Of a stretch of 36,207 bases of DNA, positions 16,774-25,417 are shown one piece after another. Source of the stretch: CAADGN01 sp035443945 (lineage in GTDB: Bacteria; Planctomycetota; Phycisphaerae; Phycisphaerales; UBA1924); NCBI GenBank assembly GCA_035443945.1, contig DAOMNQ010000031.1, forward strand, positions 1-36,207. The letters are read 5' to 3'. The notes below the pieces were generated by a model that was not told the origin of the DNA, ran no database searches, and was given only the letters and a program-made list of their open reading frames with translations. How positions within the stretch are numbered: position 1 is the stretch's first letter; each line of letters starts with the position of its first letter. The position numbers were made by a program, and so were the translations under genes.

Positions 16774-19086
16774 ATGCTGCGAAGAACGGCCGGTTTCATT
16801 GTTGTCGTCGCCCTTGGCGCGGCGGCCTCGTGCGGGTGGGGACAGCAGGTCGCGGCTGCCGACGGACCGATGTTCGTCGAGCGCCCGGGGCTTCAGGAGT
16901 TCTCGGGACAGTTGATCGCGCGCCCGGTGCAGGACAACGACTGGGCGAAGCGGGGTGTCGGTCTCGACGAGGCGCGGGCGAAGGCGCAGGCCGCGAAGGA
17001 GGCCGCGCTGAAGCACGAACTGGTCGAGTACGTCTGGCAGACGGACGAGTACGTGCTCGAGGTGGGCCTGGGCGCGGAGGAGCGCGTCGCGCGCGAACTG
17101 CTCGACACGGGGCTGTTCCAGTACGTGCATCCGAACTGGATCGTGTACCCGATCGGGTGTCCGAACGATCCGCTGCTGAACAACCAGTGGCACCACAACG
17201 CGAACCGGATGAGCTCGTGCGCCGGGTGGGACATCCACACGGGCAACCCGACGACGGTGGTCGCGTACTGCGATACGGGCATCCGCACGACGCACCAGGA
17301 CCTGCTCCTGCACCGCCAGGAGGCGTACAACGCGGTCAACCGCGTGTGGGAGTCCGCGGGCGGGCAGATCAACGACATCAACGGACACGGCACGAACGTG
17401 ACCGGGTGCGGGTCCGCCAACGGGAACAACGCGGTGGGCGTGTCGGGCGTGGGCTGGAACCTCGGCCACCGCATGATGCGGGTCTCGAACTCCAGCGGCG
17501 GCAGTTCCGACCTGAACATGCTGAACCATGCGGCGCGGACCGCGATCGAGACGGGCGACAAGGTCGCCAGCGTGAGTTACAGCGGCGTGGACAACCAGAC
17601 CAACCTCACCAGCGCGACCTACATCAAGTCGCTCGGCGGGTTGCTCGTCTGGGCCGCCGGCAACGACAACCGCAACCTCACCTTCGGCAACCGCGACGCC
17701 GACGACCTGATCGTCGCGGGCGGCACGGACCAGAACGACAACAAGGCGTCGTTCTCGGCCTACGGACCCTTCGTGGACGTCGTCGCCCCGGCCGTCAGCG
17801 TCTACACGACCAGCAACAGCAGCAACAGCGCCTACGGGGGCGTGAGCGGCACCAGTTTCGCGTGCCCGCTCACCGCCGGGCTGTGCGGCCTGATCTTCTC
17901 GGCGAACCCCTCGCTCACGCCGGACGAGGTCGAGGCGATCCTCAAGCAGGGCTGCACCGACCTGGGCACGCCCGGCGTGGACAACACGTTCGGGTACGGG
18001 CGCATCAACGTCCTCGGCTCGCTCTCGCTCATCTCCACGCTCAAGTTCGACTTCCCGAACGGCCTGCCGAGCCTCGTGGACCCGCAGGGTGGCGACACCG
18101 TGCGCGTCAACGTCACCGGCACGGGCATCAACCCAGTTCCCGGCAGCGGCACGCTGCACGTGAACTCCGGCGGCGGGTGGCAGGCGATCCCGATGACGGT
18201 CGTCTCGCCGCACGTCTACGACGCGATCTTCCCCTCGTCCCCGTGCGGCTCGGCGGTCGCGTTCTACTTCAGCGCGCAGGCCGACGACAGCAAGACCTAC
18301 ACCTCGCCCGGCAACGCCCCGACCAACTCGCACAGCGCGCTCTCGGCCAAGGGCCTGGTCACGCTCTTCGAGGACAACTTCGACACGAACAAGGGGTGGA
18401 CGGCCGGCGCGCCGGACGACGACGCCACGACCGGCCACTGGAGCCGCATGGCGCCGCAGCAGACCACCAACAACGGCATCATCGTGCAGCCCGGCTCCGT
18501 GGTCTCGGGCACGAACTGCTGGGTGACGGACGGGCGAGGCGGCAGCGCCGGGCAGTACGACGTGGACAACGGCAAGACCACGCTCTTCAGCCCCGTCTTC
18601 GACCTCGCCGGGCAGGACCCGATCGTCAGTTACTGGCGCTGGTTCTGCAACCACGCCGGCAATGGGCCGTACTCGGACGTCTTCGTCGTGGACGTCTCCA
18701 CGAACGGCGGCTCGACGTGGACGAACGTCGAGACCGTCGGGCCGAGCGGGTCCGAGGTCGAGGGCGGGTGGCTCTACAAGGAGTTCAGGCTGGCCGATGT
18801 CGTGACGCCGACGAGCCAGATCCGCTTCCGGTTCATCGCCTCGGACTACAACCCGCAGTCGCTCGTCGAGGCCTGCATCGACGACTTCCGCATCACGGTC
18901 GTGGACTGCGGCGCGGACTGCCCCGCCGACTTCAACGGCGATACGGTCGTCAACTCGCTGGACGTGCTCGCGTTCCTGAACGCCTACAACGACGGCGACC
19001 CGAAGGCGGACTTCAACGGCGACACGGTCATCAACTCGCTCGACGTGCTGGCGTTCCTGAACGCCTACAACGAGGGCTGCCCGTGA
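16774..19086 (+). CDS. Secreted subtilisin-like (S8) serine protease with dockerin-like C-terminus
   Basis: A 770-residue protein from the ATG at 16774, with GGAGAAGGA just upstream. The signal peptide (1-~28) is followed by a fervidolysin-like prodomain (to ~130; ELVEYVWQTDEYVLEVGLGA, then FQYVHPNWIVYPIG). The S8 catalytic domain (~135-395) carries Asp167 (VVAYCDTGIRTTH), His205 (INGHGTNVTG), the oxyanion Asn297 (VWAAGND) and Ser361 (SGTSFACP). A spacer and a MAM/jelly-roll-like domain (~515-700; DNFDTNKGWTAG…CIDDFRITV) lead to two dockerin-like units (ADFNGDTVVNSLDVLAFLNA). It is extracellular, probably scavenging protein or maturing surface proteins. All catalytic residues are intact. A strong terminator follows at 19124. 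Confidence 0.93.
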   Translation: MLRRTAGFIVVVALGAAASCGWGQQVAAADGPMFVERPGLQEFSGQLIARPVQDNDWAKRGVGLDEARAKAQAAKEAALKHELVEYVWQTDEYVLEVGLGAEERVARELLDTGLFQYVHPNWIVYPIGCPNDPLLNNQWHHNANRMSSCAGWDIHTGNPTTVVAYCDTGIRTTHQDLLLHRQEAYNAVNRVWESAGGQINDINGHGTNVTGCGSANGNNAVGVSGVGWNLGHRMMRVSNSSGGSSDLNMLNHAARTAIETGDKVASVSYSGVDNQTNLTSATYIKSLGGLLVWAAGNDNRNLTFGNRDADDLIVAGGTDQNDNKASFSAYGPFVDVVAPAVSVYTTSNSSNSAYGGVSGTSFACPLTAGLCGLIFSANPSLTPDEVEAILKQGCTDLGTPGVDNTFGYGRINVLGSLSLISTLKFDFPNGLPSLVDPQGGDTVRVNVTGTGINPVPGSGTLHVNSGGGWQAIPMTVVSPHVYDAIFPSSPCGSAVAFYFSAQADDSKTYTSPGNAPTNSHSALSAKGLVTLFEDNFDTNKGWTAGAPDDDATTGHWSRMAPQQTTNNGIIVQPGSVVSGTNCWVTDGRGGSAGQYDVDNGKTTLFSPVFDLAGQDPIVSYWRWFCNHAGNGPYSDVFVVDVSTNGGSTWTNVETVGPSGSEVEGGWLYKEFRLADVVTPTSQIRFRFIASDYNPQSLVEACIDDFRITVVDCGADCPADFNGDTVVNSLDVLAFLNAYNDGDPKADFNGDTVINSLDVLAFLNAYNEGCP
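18928..19077 (+). repeat. Tandem dockerin-coding repeat, 81-bp period
   Basis: Bases 18928-18996 and 19009-19077 (69 bp each) differ at only five positions, mostly synonymous, and are 81 bases apart. Each encodes DFNGDTVxNSLDVLAFLNAY plus the next residues. The period equals that of the tandem copy in the gene at 10608-11525. Confidence 0.8.
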
Positions 19087-19123
19087 CCGCGGCCGCCTGA
19101 CATCGCCCCAGAAGGGACGCACA

Positions 19124-19163
19124 CGCCCGCCCCCACGCACGCCGCCGGGGCGGGCGTTTTCTT
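19124..19163 (+). terminator. Rho-independent terminator after the protease gene
   Basis: CGCCCGCCCC (19124-19133) pairs perfectly with GGGGCGGGCG (19147-19156) across a 13-base loop, followed directly by TTTTCTT. This is the clearest intrinsic terminator in the window. It separates the protease gene from the next gene on the same strand. Confidence 0.88.
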
Positions 19164-19203
19164 CGGTCGCCGCGAGGTATGATGCGCGTGAAAGGAGCGT
19201 GCC

Positions 19204-20472
19204 ATGCTGCGCTCGAAGATCGTCGCCGCCGTGCTCGCCGTCGCCATTCTTCCGTCGCCCGCCTTTGCGCAGGGGGACGCACAGCCGGACGTGATCGAGC
19301 GCGCCTTCACCGCCGGGCACGGCGACGGCTCGCTCACGGCCGCGGGGGCCGCGCTCGACGCCCATCTCCGCGACAATCCGGCCGACGACGACGCACGCTT
19401 CGCGCACGCGGTCGTCGGGTTCCTCCGCTCGGGCGAGCGGCTCTCGCAGTCGATCTACCTTCACGGCGGGTTCAACACGGCGGCCCTCGCCAGCATCATG
19501 ACGGGCATGGGCGGCATCAACCAGGGCGTCGCCGTGAACCCCGACCCGCAGCCCATCACCCACGAGCGGTTCGAGGAGATCGTGCGGGCGTGGATCGCAG
19601 ACGTCGAGGGCGTAGAGCGCACGCTCGCCGAGGTGCGCGGCGACGGGGTGAAGGTGCGGGCGCGGCTCGGCATGGTGCGGTTCGACCTGAACGCCGACGG
19701 CGTGGCGTCCGAGGACGAGGAACTCTGGCGGCTCTTTCGCATCGTGCAAAACGCCTTCCGGCCGGACCGAGAGAGCGCGGCCGAGTTCGTGGTCGCCTTC
19801 GACCGCGGCGACGTGGACTGGCTCCGCGGGTACTGTCGCATCTGCATGGCGTTCGGCGAGTTCCTCCTCGCACACGACACGCGCGACATCTTCGAGCGGG
19901 CCGGGCACGTCTTCTTCCCCGCCAACGTCACGCCGCACGAGTACCTCAAAGGCCCGCGCAAGCCGTTCGACTTCGAGACCGGCGTGGACGTGACGGACGT
20001 GATCGCGTTCGTGCACCTGCTGAGTTTCGACGTGAAGGAGCCGGCGCGACTGGAGGCGGCCCGCGCGCACCTGCTGGCCGCGGTCGCGCACAGCCGGGCC
20101 ATGTGGCGGCACTTCGACGCCGAGACCGACGACGACCGGGAGTGGATCCCGAACCCGCGCCAGAGCGCGGCGATCCCACGGGCCCGCGTGGATGCCGAGA
20201 TGCGCGAGGCGTGGCTGCTCGGGCTGGACGAGGCCGAGACGCTCCTCGAGGGCCGACGGCTGCTGCGCTTCTGGCGCGGCGACGGCTCGCGCGGCATCAA
20301 CGTGCGGCGCGTCTTCGCCGAGCCGCGACGGTTCGACCTCGTGCTCTGGGTCCAGGGGTCCGCCGCCGGGCCGTACCTGGAGGAGGGCGAGTTCACGGCC
20401 GACGGCACCTGGAACCGGATGGTCCGCGCCTTCGAAGGGCAGGTCTTCCGGCACGCGTGGTGGTTCAACTGA
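19204..20472 (+). CDS. Secreted protein of unknown function with an EF-hand-like loop
   Basis: A 422-residue protein from the ATG at 19204, preceded by AAAGGAG at 19191-19197. The signal peptide ends at PAFAQG. I do not recognise an enzyme family. The first ~120 residues look helical and TPR-like (AGAALDAHLRDNPADDDARF). Residues ~160-180 contain a calcium-loop-like stretch (VRFDLNADGVASEDEELWRL). The remainder is mixed helical, with conserved-looking aromatic blocks (DWLRGYCRICMAFGEFLLAH) and a C-terminal QVFRHAWWFN. It appears complete and is probably a planctomycete-restricted periplasmic family. It is insulated upstream by the 19124 terminator and converges on tag. Confidence 0.7.
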   Translation: MLRSKIVAAVLAVAILPSPAFAQGDAQPDVIERAFTAGHGDGSLTAAGAALDAHLRDNPADDDARFAHAVVGFLRSGERLSQSIYLHGGFNTAALASIMTGMGGINQGVAVNPDPQPITHERFEEIVRAWIADVEGVERTLAEVRGDGVKVRARLGMVRFDLNADGVASEDEELWRLFRIVQNAFRPDRESAAEFVVAFDRGDVDWLRGYCRICMAFGEFLLAHDTRDIFERAGHVFFPANVTPHEYLKGPRKPFDFETGVDVTDVIAFVHLLSFDVKEPARLEAARAHLLAAVAHSRAMWRHFDAETDDDREWIPNPRQSAAIPRARVDAEMREAWLLGLDEAETLLEGRRLLRFWRGDGSRGINVRRVFAEPRRFDLVLWVQGSAAGPYLEEGEFTADGTWNRMVRAFEGQVFRHAWWFN

Positions 20473-20527
20473 GAACGCGACGAGGGTCACGGCGCAGACC
20501 GCTTGCTGACACGCGCGGCTCGGTGCG

Positions 20528-21097
20528 TCACTTCAGGCGGGAGACCTCGGCATGGCGCGGGCAGGTGACGAGGTGGTCGTTCACCATGCCGACGGCCTGC
20601 ATCAGCGCGTAGCAGATCGTCGTGCCCACAAAGCCGAACCCGCGCCGCTTCATATCCTTGCTCATCGCGTCCGAAGCGGGCGTGCTCGCGGGCACGTCGC
20701 TCATGCGCCGCCGTCGGTTCACGATCGGGCGACCGTCCACGATCCGCCACAGGAAGGTGTCCAGCGAGCCGAACTCCTCGCGCACGCGCAGCGCCGCCCG
20801 GGCGTTGGCGATCGCCGATTCGACCTTCGCCCGGTTGCGGACGATGCCGGGGTCGGCCAGCAGGCGCTCGACGCGGGCGGGCGTGAAGCGGGCGACACGG
20901 GGCGCGTCGAACCCCGCGAAGACCTCGCGGTAGCGCTCCCGCTTGCGGAGGATCGTCTCCCACGACAGCCCCGCCTGCGCCCCTTCGAGCGTGATGAACT
21001 CGAAGAGCGTGCGATCGTCGTGCCGCGGCACGCCCCACTCGGCGTCGTGGTAGGCGATCGAGAGGTCCGTCTTCGCCCAGGGGCAGCGCGCGGGCAT
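20528..21097 (-). CDS. tag: DNA-3-methyladenine glycosylase I
   Basis: A 189-residue cytoplasmic base-excision repair enzyme that removes 3-methyladenine from alkylated DNA. The start is the ATG at 21097. The key residues fall at the E. coli Tag positions or within one residue: zinc ligands Cys5, His17, His175 and Cys179 (MPARCPWAKTD, AYHDAEWGVP, NDHLVTCPRH), and the base-recognition Glu38 in ITLEGAQAGLSWETIL. RRGFGFVGTTICYALMQAVG is also diagnostic. The length is normal for the family. The ATG lies two bases after the stop of the membrane PH-domain gene, so it is the last gene of a three-gene operon. The link between DNA repair and PH-domain proteins is unexplained. Confidence 0.94.
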   Translation of the reverse strand: MPARCPWAKTDLSIAYHDAEWGVPRHDDRTLFEFITLEGAQAGLSWETILRKRERYREVFAGFDAPRVARFTPARVERLLADPGIVRNRAKVESAIANARAALRVREEFGSLDTFLWRIVDGRPIVNRRRRMSDVPASTPASDAMSKDMKRRGFGFVGTTICYALMQAVGMVNDHLVTCPRHAEVSRLK

Positions 21098-21099
21098 GG

Positions 21100-21858
21100 T
21101 CAGGCTCCCGCCGCGTGCAACACCCGCGCCGCCTCGCGGATCTCGCGCAGCATGGCGCGATGCGCCGGCCTCAGCGCGGCCGTGCCGGGTCGCTCGAAGT
21201 TCGCGGTGTCGCGTTCGTCGCCGAGGCCGGCGGAGCGCGAGGCGGTTACGTAACGCATGATCGCGTCACGGAGGGCTGGCGCGTCGTCCACACCCTCAAT
21301 GAGGCCGTGGTGCGCGCCCGCGCCGGCCTGCGCGCCGTGCGGCCCCGCGCCGCCGCCACCGCCCGCCGTCTGCACGTGCAGGTCCGCGACGCCGAAGTGC
21401 CGCTGGAGCGGCCCCTGCCGGACGGCCACGTTCTGCACGTTCTCGAAAGTGATCGTGCTCTCGCGGATGGTCCAGATGCCGCGCCGGATGCGCAGGCTCC
21501 GCGGCGTGAAGACGTACCACGTGGTGTCGTAGCGCAGGTGGATCGCCACGTAGGCGATGACGTCCGGGACGATCGCCACAGCGAGATACACCGGAAGCAT
21601 GGCCAGCCCGAGGATGCGGTGGTTCACGAGCAGCCCGACCCAGAGCGCGGTCAGCGCCCCGTCGATCAACAGCAGCACGATCCAGAACTTGAACTTGACG
21701 TAGCGGAGATAGCCGGGGGCTGGGCGCGTCGAGCGGATCTCCTCGCCCGGGCGCACCGGCAGCGACGGCGGCTCCTCCGGCACGCGGAAGCGGCGGGCGA
21801 GCGCGCCCCACACGCCGCGGTAGACCCACTCGCAGGCGCGGTCGGCGGCGCGGCTCAC
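21100..21858 (-). CDS. Bacterial PH (bPH2/DUF304) domain membrane protein, longer partner
   Basis: A 252-residue protein starting at a GTG (21858) that overlaps the TGA of the preceding gene (GTGA). After a ~55-residue amphipathic start come two transmembrane helices (FWIVLLLIDGALTALWVGLL and LAMLPVYLAVAIVPDVIAYV). A YdbS/YdbT-type bPH2 domain follows: DTTWYVFTPRSLRIRRGIWT, ITFENVQNVAVRQGPLQRHF, GVADLHVQTAGG. A Gly/His-rich tail and a helical C-terminus complete it. In Bacillus YdbS/YdbT, proteins of this type form a membrane pair linked to antimicrobial peptide resistance; that role is only suggestive here. It is the middle gene of the operon bPH2-bPH2-tag. Confidence 0.8.
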   Translation of the reverse strand: MSRAADRACEWVYRGVWGALARRFRVPEEPPSLPVRPGEEIRSTRPAPGYLRYVKFKFWIVLLLIDGALTALWVGLLVNHRILGLAMLPVYLAVAIVPDVIAYVAIHLRYDTTWYVFTPRSLRIRRGIWTIRESTITFENVQNVAVRQGPLQRHFGVADLHVQTAGGGGGAGPHGAQAGAGAHHGLIEGVDDAPALRDAIMRYVTASRSAGLGDERDTANFERPGTAALRPAHRAMLREIREAARVLHAAGA

Positions 21859-22364
21859 GCGGCGCCTCCCCGCGCGGCAAGCGCACGCAGCGCATCGCGC
21901 ACCTCGCGGAGCGTGTCGAGCAACTCGTCGCCCTCCGGCGGCCCATCGCCCGCAGGCTGGGCGTCGCTCTCGCCGCGGGCGCCGCGCATCCGCTTGTAGA
22001 GGAAGTCCCGCAGGGCGTCGGCCTGCATCACGCCCTCGATGGTCATCTCGGGCGTTGCGCTCGCCGAGGCGGTCTGAATCTCGACCACGGCGAGGCCGAA
22101 CCACCGCTGGATCAGGCCGCGCGAGACGTGGATGTCCTGGATGCGCCGGTAGGTGAGGTTGATCTCGCGCTTGAAGAGGAGGCCCCACGACATCCACACG
22201 CCCTCGTCGTCGAAGCGGTACTGGAGCGTCCGGTACCGGCAGTACCGCACGACGAAGAAGATCGGGAAGAACGGCCCGGTCAGCAGGGCGACCACGGTGT
22301 AGTACCGCATGAGGGTCGGGTCGGGGCGGGTGATCGCCCGGGGGTCGAAGGCCGCATTCGTCAT
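21855..22364 (-). CDS. Bacterial PH (bPH2/DUF304) domain membrane protein, shorter partner
   Basis: A 169-residue protein from the ATG at 22364 (MTNAAFDPRAITRPDPTLMR). One long hydrophobic stretch (YYTVVALLTGPFFPIFFVVR) probably forms a membrane helix or hairpin. The bPH2 domain follows (YRFDDEGVWMSWGLLFKREI, LTYRRIQDIHVSRGLIQRWF, GLAVVEIQTASASATPEMTI). The last ~45 residues are polar and helical. It resembles the YdbS-like partner of the downstream gene, with which it shares a four-base stop/start overlap, so the two are probably made in fixed proportion and form a complex. It is divergent from the esterase gene across only 58 bases, which must hold both promoters. Confidence 0.82.
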   Translation of the reverse strand: MTNAAFDPRAITRPDPTLMRYYTVVALLTGPFFPIFFVVRYCRYRTLQYRFDDEGVWMSWGLLFKREINLTYRRIQDIHVSRGLIQRWFGLAVVEIQTASASATPEMTIEGVMQADALRDFLYKRMRGARGESDAQPAGDGPPEGDELLDTLREVRDALRALAARGGAA

Positions 22365-22422
22365 GCGGGCAGTATACCGGCAGCCCGGCCCTGCCCGCGT
22401 GCCGCGGCGGTATCCTGTCCCC

Positions 22423-24408
22423 ATGAAGACAGCCTTTGCCCTGCGGATCGCCGCCGTGGTCGTCGTCGCGCTCGGATCGGCGTCGCTTGCGGACGTGCGC
22501 CTGCCGGCCTTGTTCGATGACGGCATGGTTCTCCAGCGCGACGCGGAGGCCCGCCTGTGGGGCTGGGCCGACCCCGGCGAGCGTGTCACGGTCTCGCCCG
22601 ACTGGCCCGGCGCGCGGTCCGCGAGCGCGACGGCCGACGAGCACGGCCGGTGGATGGTGCGCCTGGCGACGCCCGGAGCGGGCGGACCGCATGAGATCGT
22701 CGTGCGCGGCGGAAACGAACTGACGATCGGCGACGTGCTGGTGGGCGAGGTCTGGCTCTGCTCGGGCCAGTCGAACATGGAGATGCCCCTCGGCAACATC
22801 GGACCCGGCTACACCGGCGTGCTCGACTGGGAGGCGGAGGTCGCCGCAGCGAACCACCCCGCGATCCGCCTGTTCACCGTCGCAAACACGATCTCCGCAA
22901 AGCCCGAGGACGACTGCCGCGGGGCGTGGACGGCCTGCACGCCGGAGACCGCGCGCACGTTCAGCGCGACCGCGTACTACTTCGGGCGGGAACTGCACCG
23001 CGAACTGGGCGTGCCGATCGGGCTGATCGCGGCGGACTGGGGGGGAACGGTCTGCGAGGCGTGGATGAGCGAGGGGGCGACCGCGCGTTTTCCCGAACTC
23101 GCCGATCGGCTCGAGGTCGTGAGGCTGACGCGCGACGACCCGGATCGGCTGGAGCGCGAGCACGCGGGGGCGGTGGCGGCGTGGGAGAAGTCGATGGCGA
23201 GCGACGAGCGCGCGGTCTGGGCGCGCTCGGACTTCGACGACAGCGCGTGGCCTACGCACCCGGTGCCCGCGACGTGGAGCGGGCCGGACCTCGGCGGCTT
23301 CGACGGCACGGCGTGGTTCCGCACGACGATCGACCTGCCGCGCGAGTGGGCGGGACGCGACCTGCTCCTCTCGCTCGGGCCGATCGACGACCAGGACTGG
23401 ACGTTCTTCAACGGCGAGAAGGTCGGCGAGATGACGGGGCCGGGCCGCTGGAACCAGCCGCGCCGGTACACCGCGCCGGGTCGGCTCGTCGCGGCGGGGC
23501 GGAACACGATCGCCGTCGCTGTGCTGGACACGGGCGGCCTGGGCGGGATCAACGGCTCACCGGAAGACGTCTGGGCGCGCCCGGCGGACGCGGAGGGCGC
23601 GGAGCCGGTGCGGCTGGCGGGCGAGTGGCGCTACCGGCGGGCGCCGGAAGGCTCACCCCCCCCTCGGCCGGAGCCGCGGCGGATGGGGCCGAACTCGCCA
23701 ACCGCGCTCCACAACGGGATGATCGCCCCGCTCGCGCCGATGGCCGTGCGCGGCGTGATCTGGTACCAGGGCGAGTCCAACCGAGGGCGGGCGTGGCAGT
23801 ACCGCACGCTCTTCCCCGCGCTGATCGAGGACTGGCGCGCCGTGTTCCAGAACCCGGAGATGCCGTTCTACTTCGTGCAGATCGCGCCGTTCGAGTACCA
23901 GAACGATCGCGGCGAGACGGCGGAACTGCGCGAGGCGCAACTGCTCGCCATGCGCGCGCCGCACACGGGCATGGTCGTCACGATGGACATCGGCGAGGCG
24001 AAGGACATCCACCCGCGCAACAAGCGCGAGGTCGGCCGGCGGCTGGCGCTGTGGGCGCTGGCGAAGACCTACGGCGCGGAGGGGGTCGAGTGCTCCGGCC
24101 CGCACTTCACTGGCGCATCCCCCGAGGACGGCATGATCCGCACCCGCTTCGCGCACGCCGACGGGCTGTTGGCCCGGGGCGGCCTGCCGCGCGGCTTCGA
24201 GGTCGCCGGCGCGGACCGCGTCTACCACCCCGCAGGCGCCATCATCGACGGGTCGAGCGTGCTTGTGTTCAGCCCGCTGGTGCCCGAGCCGGTGGCCGTG
24301 CGGTACGGGTGGGGCGCGGCCGTCGAGCCGAACCTCTTCAACGGCGCGGGGCTGCCCGCCTCGCCCTTCCGCAGCGACGACTGGGAGCGGGTGACGCAAC
24401 CGAAGTGA
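22423..24408 (+). CDS. Exported sialate O-acetylesterase-type SGNH esterase
   Basis: A 661-residue protein from the ATG at 22423 with a signal peptide (MKTAFALRIAAVVVVALGSA…). The N-terminal strand region (ADVRLPALFDDGMVLQRD) and block I, WLCSGQSNMEMP with nucleophile Ser117, are hallmarks of the sialate O-acetylesterase (SASA) family. A jelly-roll insert (~270-400; DFDDSAWPTHP…GTAWFRTTIDLPREW…DQDWTFFNGEKVG) separates it from GVIWYQGESN and the catalytic Asp-x-His in DIHPRNK (~528-530). In planctomycetes such enzymes usually deacetylate plant or algal polysaccharides rather than sialic acid. It is the first gene of the operon that continues with the YtfQRT-YjfF importer, so its product likely feeds that transporter. 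Confidence 0.9.
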   Translation: MKTAFALRIAAVVVVALGSASLADVRLPALFDDGMVLQRDAEARLWGWADPGERVTVSPDWPGARSASATADEHGRWMVRLATPGAGGPHEIVVRGGNELTIGDVLVGEVWLCSGQSNMEMPLGNIGPGYTGVLDWEAEVAAANHPAIRLFTVANTISAKPEDDCRGAWTACTPETARTFSATAYYFGRELHRELGVPIGLIAADWGGTVCEAWMSEGATARFPELADRLEVVRLTRDDPDRLEREHAGAVAAWEKSMASDERAVWARSDFDDSAWPTHPVPATWSGPDLGGFDGTAWFRTTIDLPREWAGRDLLLSLGPIDDQDWTFFNGEKVGEMTGPGRWNQPRRYTAPGRLVAAGRNTIAVAVLDTGGLGGINGSPEDVWARPADAEGAEPVRLAGEWRYRRAPEGSPPPRPEPRRMGPNSPTALHNGMIAPLAPMAVRGVIWYQGESNRGRAWQYRTLFPALIEDWRAVFQNPEMPFYFVQIAPFEYQNDRGETAELREAQLLAMRAPHTGMVVTMDIGEAKDIHPRNKREVGRRLALWALAKTYGAEGVECSGPHFTGASPEDGMIRTRFAHADGLLARGGLPRGFEVAGADRVYHPAGAIIDGSSVLVFSPLVPEPVAVRYGWGAAVEPNLFNGAGLPASPFRSDDWERVTQPK

Positions 24409-24412
24409 GGAG
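24407..24412 (+). promoter_or_regulatory. Shine-Dalgarno site of ytfQ overlapping the esterase stop codon
   Basis: GAGGAG begins inside the esterase TGA (24406-24408) and lies six bases before the ytfQ ATG at 24419. This arrangement indicates translational coupling and supports one transcript for esterase and transporter. Confidence 0.65.
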
Positions 24413-24418
24413 CGAGCG

Positions 24419-25381
24419 ATGCGCAGGCTGATTTTCGCGTGTGCCGCTTTCCCCCTGCTGGTGTCGGGGTGCAAGGAACAGGCCGCCGCCCCCGACGCCG
24501 ACGGGCCGAAGCGGCTGGTGGTCGGGTTCTCGCAGATCGGCGCGGAGAGCGCGTGGCGCACGGCCGAGACGGAGTCGATCCGGTCGGAGGCCGCGGCGCG
24601 TGGCGTGGACCTGAAGTTCAGCGACGCGCAGCAGAAGCAGGAGAACCAGGTCCGCGCCCTGCGCACCTTCATCTTGCAGAAGGTGGACGCGATCATCCTT
24701 GCCCCGGTCGTCGAGACGGGGTGGGAGCCGGTGCTGCGCGAGGCGAAGCGGGCGGGCATCCCCGTGGTGCTGGTGGACCGCGGCGTGGACGTCGAGGACG
24801 ATTCGCTCTACACCACGCTCATCGCCTCGGACTTCGTCGAGGAGGGGCGTATGGCCGGCCGGTGGCTCGCGGAGCGGCTCGGCGGCGCGGGGCGCATCGT
24901 GGAACTCCAGGGCACGCCCGGGTCCGCGCCGGCCATCGACCGCAAGCGCGGGTTCGAGGAAGCGATCGCCGAGTTTCCCGGCATGACCATCGTCCGCTCG
25001 CAGTCAGGCGACTTCACACGCGCAAAGGGCAAGGAAGTCATGGAAGCCTTCCTCAAGGCCGAGCGGCAGAAGATCGACGCCGTCTACGCGCACAACGACG
25101 ACATGGCGCTCGGCGCGATCCAGGCGGTCGAGGAGGCGGGGCTGAAGCCGGGCACGGACGTCATCCTCGTCTCGATCGACGGCGTGCGGGCGGCGTTCGA
25201 GGCGATGGTCGAGGGCAAACTGAACTGCACGGTCGAGTGCAACCCGCTGCTCGGGCCGGCCGCGTTCGACGCGGTCGAGCGGGCGCTGGCCGGCGAGACG
25301 CTGCCGAAGTGGATCAGGGTCGAGGACCGGGTCTTCGACCAGTCCGTGGCGGCCGAAGTCATCGGCACGCGAAAGTACTGA
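24419..25381 (+). CDS. ytfQ: Galactofuranose-type ABC transporter, substrate-binding lipoprotein
   Basis: A 320-residue protein. Residues 1-18 form a lipoprotein signal ending in LLVSGC, so the protein is tethered to a membrane rather than free as in E. coli. The body is a type I periplasmic binding protein very close to E. coli YtfQ: VGFSQIGAESAWRTAETESI, QKQENQVRALRTFI, APVVETGWEPVLREAKRAGI, VELQGTPGSAPAIDRKRGF, RSQSGDFTRAKGKEVMEAFL and AHNDDMALGAIQAVEEAGL. E. coli YtfQ binds galactofuranose. The ligand-contact segments are retained, so a furanose sugar is the likely ligand. Second gene of the operon, 10 bases after the esterase. Confidence 0.93.
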   Translation: MRRLIFACAAFPLLVSGCKEQAAAPDADGPKRLVVGFSQIGAESAWRTAETESIRSEAAARGVDLKFSDAQQKQENQVRALRTFILQKVDAIILAPVVETGWEPVLREAKRAGIPVVLVDRGVDVEDDSLYTTLIASDFVEEGRMAGRWLAERLGGAGRIVELQGTPGSAPAIDRKRGFEEAIAEFPGMTIVRSQSGDFTRAKGKEVMEAFLKAERQKIDAVYAHNDDMALGAIQAVEEAGLKPGTDVILVSIDGVRAAFEAMVEGKLNCTVECNPLLGPAAFDAVERALAGETLPKWIRVEDRVFDQSVAAEVIGTRKY

Positions 25382-25417
25382 GAGCGCGGGCGTGTGCGCC
25401 GGTATGCTGGCGGCCGC

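Noticed and set aside
16567..20490. A ~1300-codon open frame on the minus strand opposite the protease and the next gene
   Set aside because: It is rich in Arg, Val, His and Asp without motifs and mirrors the plus-strand genes, whose signal peptides, catalytic triad and terminator are clear. It arises from strong GC third-position bias.
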